Shown: in pieces, positions 45,079 to 56,441 of the stretch | How positions within the stretch are numbered: position 1 is the stretch's first letter | How the letters are laid out: every line of letters begins with the position of its first letter | From: Spongilla lacustris | Lineage: Eukaryota > Porifera > Demospongiae > Spongillida > Spongillidae | Direction of reading: 5' to 3' | Length of the DNA: 64,000 nt | Assembly (NCBI GenBank): GCA_949361645.1 | Contig: OX442429.1 | Location: forward strand, 7,018,290 to 7,082,289 | The notes under the pieces: model-generated | What the model was told of the DNA's origin: nothing | Databases searched by the model: none | What the model saw: the letters and a program-made list of their open reading frames with translations, nothing else | Made by a program: the position numbers and the translations under genes

Positions 45079-48000
45079 AGGGGGGGCAGCCCCCCCCCCC
45101 ACCCCCCCCCCCCCCCCCCAAGTTGCTACCCTAGCCCTGAAATGTGGACATCTACATGTTTTGATCCCCCCATTTCATTGAATTGTATAAATGATGAAGC
45201 TTTACTATATAGTAAAGAAGTGTATGAGTGTACTTTAGCAATCACTATGACCACTGATATGCATAATACTACCATTAGGTGATAGCATCATTTACCTTTC
45301 GGGAGCAAAAGGCCTATGCCTCTGCTGGAGCTGTAGCTGAGGAGGTCCTGTCATCCATCAGAACTGTGGTGGCCTTTGGTGGAGAGGAGAAAGAGACTGA
45401 GAGGTGTGTTGTGTGTGTATGCAAGTGAGGAGGTCCTGTCATCCATCAGAACTGTGGTGGCCTTTGGTGGAGAGGAGAAAGAGACTGAGAGGTGTGTTGT
45501 GTGTGTATGCAAGTGGTGTGTGGTAAATGTGTGCCCTACACGTGTGTCTGTTGTGCCAGCTTATGTCCGTGTCTGAGCTAATAGTGCATGATGCATGCAC
45601 ACAGATATAACACAGTGTTGAAGCAGGCCAGAGCAGTGGGACTTAAGAAGGGGCTCTGTGTCAGCTTGATCACAGGAGGCATCTACCTTACTCTGTTCTC
45701 CATGTATGCCCTGGGCTTCTGGTGAGTGTACCACACTGCAGGTTTTATGCATTTACTAGGAACTTTCCATTCCTGTCCTGTATCTCTCTATAGGTATGGT
45801 GCTGTGCTTATTACCAGCTGTGAGTTGGCTGCTGGTGATGTGGTGACTGTGAGTATAAATGTAATCGTCTTTCATATCACCCAAATGCCCCTTCCTCTCC
45901 CTAGGTCTTCTTTGCTATCATGCTTGGCAGCTTCTCTCTTGGTAACGCACTACCAGAGCTGCAGACATTAAGTACAGCCATTGGCTCAGCTGCTGTGGTG
46001 TTTGAAGTCATTGACCGAGTATGACATTGGATTGTTTTCTGGTTTTCTGTGTCTGATGACTGCTGCCCTTCCCCTCTGCATTTTGGTGCTAAGGTATCAG
46101 CCATTGATCCTGCCTCTGAGGAAGGAGAACGTCCAGAATCATTGGTGGGGAACATTGAGTTCAGTGATGTGGTCTTCAGCTATCCTGCTAGACCAAGTGT
46201 ACAGGTACAGTTGGAAGCACCAGGCGTGGTTGTGTGTGGCATCTAATTGTTGGTTCCTAACTTTGGTAGGTCCTTCATGGTTTGGACCTGAAGATAAAGG
46301 CAGGACAGACAGTGGCTCTGGTGGGACCCAGTGGGTGTGGCAAGAGCACCACAGTACAGCTGATTCAGCGCTTTTATGACCCCAGTGGGGGGCAGGTAGG
46401 TGGGTGTGGCTGGTGGGACCTTATATCATTGTCACTCCCCCAAACAGATCACCATTGATGGCAGAAATGTTAAAGACCTCAACCTGAGGTGGCTGAGAGA
46501 CAACATTGGTGTGGTCAGCCAGGAGCCTGTACTGTTTGACACCACCATTGCTGAGAATATCCGCTATGGGAAGTTGGATGCTTCCATGGAGGAGATAGAA
46601 CAAGCTGCTAGGAAGGCCAATGCATACAACTTCATATCTGATCTTCCTAATAAATTTGAAACGATGGTTGGACAGCGAGGAGCCCAGCTGAGTGGGGGGC
46701 AGAAGCAGAGGATAGCCATAGCCCGTGCCCTTGTGAGGAACCCCAAGATCCTCCTCCTGGATGAGGCCACCTCTGCCCTGGACAACGAGAGTGAGAAGGT
46801 GGTTCAAGAGGCTCTGGACAAGGCACGAGAGGGAAGGACCACCATCATCATAGCCCATCGACTGTCCACCATTCAAAATGCAGACGTGATTGCTTCCATC
46901 TGTGCCGGACGTGTTGTTGAGATGGGGACCCACTCAGAACTGATGGATCTAAGGGGGCTGTACTTTGATCTGGCCACTGCACAAACAATTGAAAAAGAGA
47001 AGGAATCAGAAATACAGGCCAAAGAAGCAGCACAAGGTTTGTTGAGATAGAGGTGACAAGGGAGAGGAATCGACACATGAGGATGGGCGTGTGTAGGTTT
47101 GGGTTTTGTGCATGGATATACTGCATTAGCTTAGGGATTTAATGGCAGCCAAATGCCCAGATCAAGTTTTTCCACAACCTATTCTCCAATCATACAATGA
47201 TTTACCTTGTTCACATGTGCCCTAATAATATTACATCCGAGGCCAACTAAAATATTATTGGGTGACATATGTCATGAGAGAATAATCCCTGCTGCTCTTT
47301 TCCTATGTAGCAACGCCGATGGCTGATTTATTGAGAACTGTGGTTCGATCTGTCTCTGTCAAGAAACAACGAGATGTCTCTTTACGATACAGTAAACTAC
47401 AAGCTACCCGTTCTGCCTCCTGCTATGTCTCCCGACCGTCCTCCCAACCTGCTATGTCAGATCTTGTACCAACATTTATTGGACGTCCGATATCACGCCA
47501 TGGTGAGGTCCAGCCCTCAGCTGAGACCACCGGTGATCTTTCAATTGTGGCCCACTCTCACTCTAATCTAGGCAATGTGATGCTCAATGCTAGTCCAGCT
47601 GACGACATGCCACACAACAGCGATCAAGAGGAAGAGGTGGTAAGAGGGTATGATAGAAAAACATCTTGTATGGCTGCTCAGTACATGGTGCATTTTCATG
47701 GGTATAATAAACTCATTTATGCATAAGCAAATAATCGTGATGCAATTTGAAATGTGCCATTATGATATTTACACATTTAAGTGTTGATAACAGGACCCAC
47801 TGTTTTCGCCTCCTGCATTTACAGTTGCTGTTGGTTTTTGCACTTTGGATGTCAAAGTGATGGATTTAAATTTAAAGACTTCTTTTTAAAATGCACTATT
47901 TTTTTTTTGGAGAAGTGGTTGGGCTGTAGTCCTACTAATCTGACCATTTTTGCACCAGCCCTGCCAAGCTATATAGGTTCCCCCCCCCCCCCTCCCCCCC

Positions 48001-48398
48001 AAAAAAGGGGGTCTTAATCTCCTCCACAATATCCTAACCTCGTCAAAGGTGTCCTAACTCAAATGCAAGGTCTAGAGTAACCTATGCATTGTCCCCCAAG
48101 GTATCCTAACTCTAGATTCAAAAACGACATCCTAGAATCCTAACCTCTGAGTAACCTCACCTCCATCTCTTCCTTATGCAGCAAGAAGTGGTTGTGGTCG
48201 TTGACAGTGCAGAAGATAATAGCAAACAGCCAAGCACCAAGAAAGACTTGGAGACTGAAGAGATTCTCCATGTCACCTTTAGACAGCTCCTGTCCCTCAA
48301 CATTCCTGACTGGCCATTTGTTGTTGTAGGCATCATATTGTCGGGTATCATTGGAACATTCTTCCCCATCATTGCCATCCTCTTTAGCCACATCCTCA

Positions 48399-48438
<40 letters not shown>

Positions 48439-50832
48439 ATGTGCATGTGTTATGCATTTATGTATGGTTATTTTCACGTAAGTTCAGTGAGCTCTAATTG
48501 AAGCGAAACATTTCCACATGTAATTCGAAGCATATCTCTGCAGCCATGTTTGTGATGGTGTTGGCTTCGTCATGGAGCCATTCTAGCAATGTACCTGTAA
48601 CAGCCTTTAATGTGCACATGGGATGGGGGAGGGTTTTAGCACAACTATGTCATTTTTAACTTATCATTTGGCTGTGATGTTATGCAGTCCTTGAGCACAA
48701 AAACAAAAATGGTGGTGTTGGTTACTTATCTCTTACCTCAGGTCTATGGCTACAATGACAAAGACAGGATAGTCAGAGAGACTTCATATTATTCCCTTGG
48801 GTTTGTGGGATTAGCTGTCTTGGCATTTGTAGCAAATTTTGTTGCAGTAAGTGAAGTTTTGTATGGTTTGTGGTTGTTGTGGGTGTGGCTACACTATATA
48901 GCACTTTATAACACACACAATTATTGACTTCCACTCCCTTCAGAACTTTAGCCTCTCTGTTGCTGGAGAGCGACTCACCAAACGTCTGAGGCTGAAGTCA
49001 TTCCAGAGCATGCTAAGACAGGTACCTCCATAAGTGTGCACATACATGAGGCCTGCTGTCCAACCACAACACACACATCCCTTATTGCTTTCTAAAGGAG
49101 ATCAGCTGGTTTGATGACAAGGCTCATTCTACTGGTGCACTCACAACTAGGCTTGCAGTTGATGCATCTGAAGTGAAGGGAGTGCGTTACCTCTGTTCTG
49201 CAAAGACCTCTCCTCCGCCATAACTCTCCCTCATCAATGTCTAGGCCACAGGCATACACCTGGGAACCATATTCCAAATAGTAGCTGGATTCACAGCAGC
49301 CCTGATCATAGCCTTTGTGGCCTCATGGCAGCTCTCCCTGGTCCAAATGATAGCCTTCCCCGTGATAGCTATGGCCGCCTTCCTTCAAGTCAGACTCCTC
49401 AGGGGCCGCACTGTGCAGAACAAGAAGCTCCTAGAAGACAGTGGGAGGACTGCTGTGGAGTCCTTTGAGAACCTTCGTACTGTGGTTAGCCTGGGAGTGG
49501 GGGACAGGTTCTGTCAGATGTATCGAGATCAGCTGGCAGAGCCCTTCAGGTGAGGGGGAGGGGCCACCTTCTGAAGTGCTTGTCCTGACTTGTGTTCTCC
49601 CTCTGCAGGGCAAACCTGAAGAGTGTTCTTGTTCAGTCAGTTGTCATTGGTGTTGCACAGGGGACAATATTCTATCTGTATGCTATAGGGTTTAGGTTTG
49701 GTGCATATCTGGTGGCATACCAGAATGTGTCATACAACAACATCTTCCAGTGAGTTCAGGAAAGACTTGTACCCATTTACCAAGCCTCCCTCTACCAAGG
49801 GTATTTGGAGCTGTGGTGTTCACAGCTCTCTCCCTCGGAAGGGCCACCTCCTTAGCACCTGATGCCTCCAAGGCACAAGTCTCTGCAGGCAGGATATTAG
49901 CTCTGATTAACAGAAAGTCTGCTGTAGATGCCTCACACACAGATGGTCATAAACTGGTTAGTCTGCTGTTTAGCCATCTTGTATTGTTGGATTAATGAAC
50001 GATGATCTGTTTTCTACTCAGGACCATGCCACTGGGCATGTATCTCTGGACTCTGTCTTCTTCACCTACATCACTCGGCCAGATGTCCCTATTCTTGGTG
50101 GGCTAAGCCTTGATGTCAAGCCAGGCAAGACCTTGGCCTTAGTGGGACTAAGTGGGTGTGGCAAGAGTACTGTGGTGTCCCTCATTGAGAGGTTCTATGA
50201 CCCCACCAATGGAAGTGTCCGAATGGAAGGTGAAGATATTCGCGAACTCAATGTCAAGTGGCTTCGTCAGCAGATTGGGATAGTGTCCCAGGAGCCCACC
50301 CTGTTTGATGCCACAGTGGCTGACAACATCCGCTATGGGGCCAACTTCAGGGAGGTGTCCGAGGAAGAAGTGGTGGCTGCAGCCAAGTCTGCCAACATCC
50401 ACAGCTTCATTGAGGCCCTTCCACAGGTGAGGGAGTGCACCTTGTTGTGGGGACATGTGACACACGAGTTTTCCATATTATTGTTAGGGTTACAATACCA
50501 ATGTTGGGGCCAGAGGTGCCCAGCTGAGTGGGGGGCAGAAGCAGAGGATAGCCATAGCTCGTGCCCTTGTGAGGAACCCCAAGATCCTCCTCCTGGATGA
50601 GGCCACTTCTGCCCTGGACACTGAGAGTGAGAAGGTGGTTCAAGAGGCTCTGGACAAGGCACGAGAGGGAAGGACCAGCATCGTGATAGCCCATAGACTG
50701 TCCACCATATACAACTCTGACTGCATAGCTGTCATTCACAAGGGCCAGGTGCTGGAGCAGGGGACTCACGCTGAGCTGATGGCCAAGAAGGGAGCATACT
50801 ACCACCTCAACACTGTTGATGACATGAGGTGA
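43512..50832 (+). CDS. ABCB1-like: ABC gene D: complete ABCB1/P-glycoprotein-like transporter
   Basis: Twenty-one exons: 43512-43627, 43683-43740, 43813-44288, 44347-44518, 45279-45403, 45605-45721, 45794-45848, 45905-46018, 46094-46204, 46270-46395, 46448-47036, 47311-47639, 48182-48400, 48742-48846, 48944-49021, 49098-49181, 49245-49549, 49609-49749, 49800-49956, 50022-50426 and 50488-50832. They are in phase to 1408 residues. Domain order is as in gene C: N-terminal tail of 58 residues, membrane domain 1, NBD1 ([28 protein letters not shown]), linker, membrane domain 2, NBD2 (GLSGCGKST, same other motifs). Differences from C lie mainly in the N-terminal tail, the first extracellular loop ([10 protein letters not shown], one N-glycosylation sequon) and the linker. 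An 88-bp tandem duplication overlaps the end of exon 5 and its donor. Using the first donor keeps the frame; reading on meets a TGA. Confidence 0.95.
45047..45119. repeat. Poly-G / poly-C inverted run in gene D intron 4
   Basis: About 31 G, then AA and seven G, a CAG, and about 30 C with one A form a G-run followed by a C-run that can pair as a hairpin, or form quadruplex on one strand. It resembles the ends of the elements at 41683-43068 and may be a collapsed copy. Such runs are prone to sequencing error. Confidence 0.85.
45341..45516. repeat. 88-bp tandem duplication across exon 5 donor, gene D
   Basis: The 88 bases starting GGAGGTCCTGTCATCC at 45341 recur at 45429 almost unchanged. They include the last 63 bases of exon 5, the donor GAGAG|GTGTGT and the start of the intron. 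The result is two identical donors, at 45403 and 45491. Confidence 0.95.
48401..48436. repeat. GT microsatellite at exon 13 donor, gene D
   Basis: About 36 bases of GT follow AAG directly at the end of exon 48182-48400. Confidence 0.95.
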
Positions 50833-50990
50833 TTGATTAGGGCTGCCACGTCTGTGTTATGCATGGAGATTGCATGTATGAGACAGGACACGTATGGGTT
50901 AAAAAAAAGTTTTTATGTACCCACTCTGCTCCTGTTGTGATCCACACAACACACACACTGTAGAGAATTTATTTATTATCTATAAACCTA

Positions 50991-51088
50991 CAGCCTGGTA
51001 CTAGTGAATAGCCTACAGCCTGGTACTAGTGAATAGCCTACAGCCTGGTACTAGTGAATAGCCTGCAGCCTGGTACTAGTGAATAGCA
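50991..51088. repeat. 25-bp tandem repeat, four copies
   Basis: Unit CAGCCTGGTACTAGTGAATA + GCCTA, nearly perfect. It lies between gene D and ALG5, in an otherwise gene-free stretch 50833-51498. Confidence 0.95.
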
Positions 51089-51498
51089 TGATGAAAAATA
51101 ATAATCATCAAGTGTCCTCATGGGTGTGGTGCGACAAAGGGTATGGCTTCTGTTCTGTGCTATTGTCAAGTGTCAATGCTTGGAGGTCAGTGAGTTGATC
51201 AATTTACCAGTAGTGGTACACTTCTTGTTCATTGTGTAATCCTGTGCTACATGGCATAGAAGTGGTGTGTTTATGGGGGGAATACATTCTTATTAAATCA
51301 AGAATTTGAATTACCTTGGGTTTAGCAACATCGCAACTATAGCTACACATTTAAACACACATTAATTAACTGACAATTATGATTACTCGAGACTCTGATT
51401 CATAAAACATCTTCCTGCAAAGAGTGAATTTGCACTCATGAAAACAATTGTACATAGCAACATTAACTCCTCCATAGATGCATGTTGTTCTATATAAT

Positions 51499-54400
51499 TC
51501 ACAGTTTTAGCTTCTGGTAACGGGGTGGTATGGTCCATATTCCAAATACATAGCACAAACGGATGAACAGTATGTCTCGTCCCATCTGTAACCAGCTGAA
51601 TATGGGTACAAGCTTTGACCCTGAGGAGGAACAGGTCATCATTTATTTGCATGTGAGATGTATATGAGGAGTCACACGTACCCTCAATCTCCTGCCAATT
51701 GACAGCTGCCTCGACCATTGGTATTTTAAGTCTCTCAGCTATGTGGAGTAGTTCGACATCAAATGCCCTTGATGACCAATAAATAAATTATGGCAATGTT
51801 GGTAAATGATTCAACTGTGTTATGAATTAAACTCAGCAGCTACACATATGCACATCCAAGCAAGTGTTTAGAGATCAACTAATCAAATAATCCAAAACTA
51901 ATTAAATACTAATTCACCTAAACACCACACAAAAAAATCAACTGTTGAGAAGCGTTCATGAATCTTTGGCAATTAACTGCTGCAGGCCCATTGACCAATG
52001 ACTTGATCTGGCTATATCTGGCACTATACAATTGGATGCCGAAGTATGTTTTTACTATCTAAAAGGCATCAAATTGGTTGGTGACTCCACCGAGGGAGTT
52101 CTCCCAGCTCCCATTGCTGTCATGGGAGGGGGTGTGCTCCCTCCTGTATTCTCTTCCTGCTTATGTGAATACAGTTATTAAGACCAACTTACAAAATGTT
52201 ACGTGCAACTCTAATGAATAAGGGTAAAACTCTAGTTTACTGAGCTTTTACACATATTCATTGGAGTTGCACACAACATGTTGCCTTTAGATATGCCACT
52301 GAAATTGCAGTTCTAATTATCGCACAACACTACAATGGAATTTTCAACCCTGTACAAAAGTACTTAGTCACCCAGCCTAAACGAAAAGGATCGTAAAAGT
52401 GTGATGCAAGTTTGTGCCATTGAAGGACAGTAGCCCAGGGAACACTGCCTGTCTTTGTTGTGGCAACCATGCTACTGTCACCTCACCCTCACGAGCACTT
52501 TACATACAGGTTAGACACTGAAACAGAGGAATCTACGTGATTTCTACAGCAGTGTCTCCTGGGCTACTGTCCTTCAATGGTGTCTAACCAATTTAGACAA
52601 TAGCAACCAATAAATTATCGCGCAATGCAGCAATTAGATACGTACATAGCAACCATTTGATAACTATATTGGTGCTGATTTTGTTCACTGGTTATGCGAT
52701 GGTTCCGATGTGAATGAAGCTTTTAAATTGGATGAAGTTGCTGATTTAAACTTGGCGTCAGATTTGCCCACCAGGCTGATACAAAAAAACTGCATTAATT
52801 AGGAACGAATGGGTAAAAAACAGACAACGCAGCAGTGCCACACGTATTTTACCCATTTAAGCATTATCAACCAGTGAGCTCATTTATTCAGAGACACTGC
52901 CGCTACCTGCTAATACCAGTCAGGAGTTGACGAGCGATTGGTTATGGAACGAATGGGGGTATCACAGTATTGACGGCATTCACCCCTAGGTATAAAAATA
53001 CCGCTGATTTAAGCGTGAGAATGAGTCTGATATTCTGAATTGCAATGCATCGAAACAAGTGCGCACCGTGTCCATGCATATGCTGATGGTATCAAAACAT
53101 ACATGTCTCCTAATACGATGAAGAACCTCATACATATACCTGGGATGTCCACTCTTGTGCAAATGTAACTTATATAATATACATGTACCAGTAATGCTCA
53201 AGAGTTGCTTGAATATTAAAAGGAGGATTCTAGTGGGATTGCTTGAATATTAAAAGGAGGATTCTAGTGGGATTCTAAGTGCCAGTGGGGGGGGGGGGGA
53301 TTCTAAGTGCCAGTGGGGGGGGGGGGATTCTAAGTGCCAGTGAGGGGGATTCTAAGTGCCCTGGGCACTTAGAATCCCCCTCCATTGGCAGTTAGAGTCC
53401 CACTCGAGGTTTCTACCGCATTTAGATACCTGCAATTGACCAATCAGATTGCGCGAATCATTTCTCTATTGTCTAAATAATGCTAGTGCTTCTTAGTGTG
53501 TGTGTGTGTTTTAGAATGGGGACATGTATGTGTGTATTTATGTCGTCTCTTTAAGTACCATGATTTAGTAACACAAGTTAGCAATACCCTTGGAGAATCT
53601 AAACGATCTGGTACTACGCAAAAGTCCTAATTTCATTCGCAACTGGTCAAAGCGTCCCAAAAAATCAATCAATGAGTACTGATCTGTACATGCATGGATC
53701 AAATTTGCATATATGATGAAAGGTCTAATGTTACAATGGTCACTTCACAAAATAGTCAGTTTGAATGGGTGTTGTTTATTACTGAAGATTGTAATATAAT
53801 TACAACACAAGAGCAAGACTGCAAGAATGATGAACAAAAGTTCCCAATCAGAAAAATCCTATTTTACTTAGTACAACTCTAAGCAAATAAAAATCCTCCA
53901 TAGGAACAGAAGCACTATACTTCACTCAGAGGTACTGTAAAGCTATACAATAGTTATTGCAATACAAAGTTGTAATCACCAAAACCACATTCTTTCTGGA
54001 CGACCTACTAGTATCACCCATCCTCAACCTCAGCATCTCACCTTGGAAGTTGGCCATGAATGCATGCACCTCTTAAAAGCCTTACCAACGATCGATGTGC
54101 ATGGTTTCAAATAGAGGACCGATGGCAGCTTTGGTGAACATCTTGAAGCCACACTGAGTGTCCCTTATCCCCCTCACACACAGGATGTGCACCAGAATGT
54201 GAAACCCATACATCAGGAAGTTACGAAATGGTGACCTCTGCATTTTGTTGTTGTCAATGATATAATGCCATGACAACACTAAATAAAGTACTCACTTTAG
54301 CTACAGCTTCATCCTGCAGATGTGCCCTTGATCCCACTGCTACTGCTGGCTTGTTCTGAAAAAGAAGGAAATTTACCAATAAGTAAAGAGAACAGAACAA

Positions 54401-55603
54401 ACCCTTCAAATATAGCCCTCCCATCCCCACTGTCCTTAACATATAGCCCTCCCTCCCCACTGTCCTTAACATATAGCCCTCCCATCCCCACTGTCCTTAA
54501 CATATAGCCCTCCCATCCCCACTGTCCTTAACATATAGCCCTTCCATCCCCACTGTCCTTAACATATACATATAGCCCTCCCATCCCCACTGTCCTTAAC
54601 ATATAGCCCTTCCATCCCCACTGTCCTTAACATATACATATAGGCCTCCCATCCATATAGCCCTGTCCCTTACATATGTGTCCACCAAGCAGTCCAAACC
54701 CTTCTCCAGCTTTTCCATGTCAGCAATCTGAGTGGCTCCATCAGCATCAAGCATCAACAATCTTTCTCCCCGAGCACTGAATGCTCCCTAAATCGAACTG
54801 GTTAGCTTTATACGTACGTATGTATGAGGGAGGGAGAAGACCCACAATCTCACCATTCTGATAGCGCCTCCCTTTCCCCTGTTTCTCACAAACTCCAGCA
54901 ATCTAACCTTCTCAGTACCATACTTTCTCACAAACTTCAAAGCTTCCTGCGCGGGGGAGGCGGCTTTCACAGGCACGAGCACAGTCCCATTGTACATACC
55001 TCAGAAGTACGGTCTGTGCTCCCGTCGTTCACTACAATTACTTCGTAGGTGAAACCTTTTTGTTGCCTCTACAACAAAAGGTTAACGGACGATAGCCTTG
55101 TCGACTGCAACGTAAAAAAACTCACACGCCTTTCCTCTAGGTATTGCATCGTCTCTTCCATCATCTTTGGCACTGGGCACGTTTTTAGCATGGACTATAT
55201 AACTGTTCAATACGCCTCGCACCTTACATCGCGCTTCTTCTTTGTAAGCTGGTGCCACTAGAGTCATATAGATGGTAGGAGGGTCGTCAACAGAAGGAAA
55301 TGCATGCTTTTCTCCGGTTGAAGGGTCCAGAAACGACTGCTCTGACTCTTCCCTCACTAGATTAGGCTCTCGTTTCACAGTTAGGTAAAGGAACACAAAC
55401 AGCTGTAAAAGCGAAATTAGTAAGGATAAATAAACGCCCGCTACATACTTAAACAGGTGATCTTTAATTAGGGTGTAGACGTTACTTTTATAGTGTCTTA
55501 CCAAGAGCGGTGATATAATAGCAACCGCCAGCCCAACGTAAATCAGTACTCCTACGTTTTGGATTAGGCCTTCTTCGGCATCGTCAGTATTCACGCTCAT
55601 CAT
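51499..55603 (-). CDS. ALG5: Dolichyl-phosphate beta-glucosyltransferase
   Basis: Ten exons on the minus strand: 55603-55502, 55402-55228, 55172-55126, 55068-55000, 54946-54854, 54787-54674, 54355-54296, 54237-54086, 51767-51682 and 51620-51499. They are in phase to 339 residues (human ALG5 has 324). The enzyme makes dolichyl-phosphate glucose from UDP-glucose at the cytosolic face of the ER, the donor for the last steps of N-glycan precursor assembly. Seen: one N-terminal membrane anchor (about 17-43), then a GT2 family fold with VAPAYKEEARLPKMMEE, EVIVVNDGS (about 117-125), RNRGKGGAIRMG, the metal-binding DADGAT (about 176-181), GSRAHL, GIRDTQCGFK, AVNWQEIEGSKL and SWLQMGRDILFIRL. The usual DDGS is NDGS here, with the second Asp kept. 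ATTATAG|GT just before the start codon could be an acceptor, so a 5'-UTR intron is possible. The eighth intron is 2.3 kb and full of small palindromes. Confidence 0.96.
52193..52282. repeat. 90-bp imperfect hairpin in ALG5 intron 8
   Basis: AAAATGTTACGTGCAACTCT at the left pairs with GGAGTTGCACACAACATGTT at the right, with about 15 unpaired bases in the middle. No coding capacity. Confidence 0.7.
52417..52580. mobile_element. 164-bp inverted-repeat element in ALG5 intron 8
   Basis: CCATTGAAGGACAGTAGCCC at the left end is exactly complementary to GGGCTACTGTCCTTCAATGG at the right end; the arms continue through CAGG and the GTGTC/GACAC region. It looks like a MITE. The target duplication is unclear. 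Confidence 0.8.
53214..53381. repeat. Tandem repeats ending in a 39-bp near-perfect palindrome
   Basis: Two copies of a 36-bp unit (TTGCTTGAATATTAAAAGGA...) are followed by repeated GATTCTAAGTGCCAGTGGGG units. Then comes a hairpin with 19-bp perfect arms at 53343-53361 and 53363-53381 around a single T. All lie in ALG5 intron 8. Elsewhere in 51768-54085 I see no gene. Confidence 0.9.
54411..54665. repeat. 31-bp minisatellite in ALG5 intron 6
   Basis: About eight copies of TATAGCCCTCCCATCCCCAC + TGTCCTTAACA with small length changes fill most of the intron between exons 54787-54674 and 54355-54296. Confidence 0.93.
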
Positions 55604-55892
55604 ACCTATAATAGCAGGAAACAAGCACCGAGTATTACAATACCAGAAGTTCTGTTGGAAATGATTATGTCACACACACACCAATAACGTACATGTACAC
55701 ATACAGTATAATAATATGCAGCTCGCAGATATAGTAATATAGATCTAGGCGTGATATTGTTTCCCAATTTAATTAATTGCACGTTTGTATTGACCACGCC
55801 CCTAATAGATTTCTAATTGGCGCGTAATTAGCAGTGCCGGCTTTTTCCCCCCTCCTTGTAAAATGCGCTGACTGACGGATCTAGCTAGCACA
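55604..55892. promoter_or_regulatory. Divergent intergenic region ALG5 / RhoGAP
   Basis: The two start codons are 289 bp apart on opposite strands. No TATA box is evident in the expected positions. A shared promoter is inferred from geometry. Confidence 0.45.
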
Positions 55893-56376
55893 ATGTCTAC
55901 TCGGCATCCAGGCACAGATGAACGTAAGGCCACGAAACATCGCTCCATGGAGAAGACGAGCAAAAAAATCAAGAATTTCTTCCGCAAGAAGACCGAAGAG
56001 GGTGGCGGTACTGCTCGACCCTCTAAGGACGAGCCACCCAGGCCCCACACCAGCCCCGCACACTCCGCACAGGAGAAGTCTTCTTCGTTAGGAGCAAGCT
56101 CCAGAGGAGCAAAAAAAAGCAAGGACCGAGGCAACGCCAAAGGGATGTGGCGGCCAAAGGTGCTTTATGTTTTTTTGTCTGTCTCACATCAACGCACCTG
56201 ACCAATTAACATAATACTACTCTCCTGTGTGTGTGTGCGCGCGCGCGTGTGTGTGTGTGTGTGTACGTGCGTGTGTGTGTGTGTGTACGTGCGTGTGTAT
56301 GTGTGTGTGTGTGTGTCTATGCGTTTGCGTGCGGTACGTATGTGTGTGCATGCGTAGTGACGTTCGTAGAGCGCGG

Positions 56377-56441
<65 letters not shown>

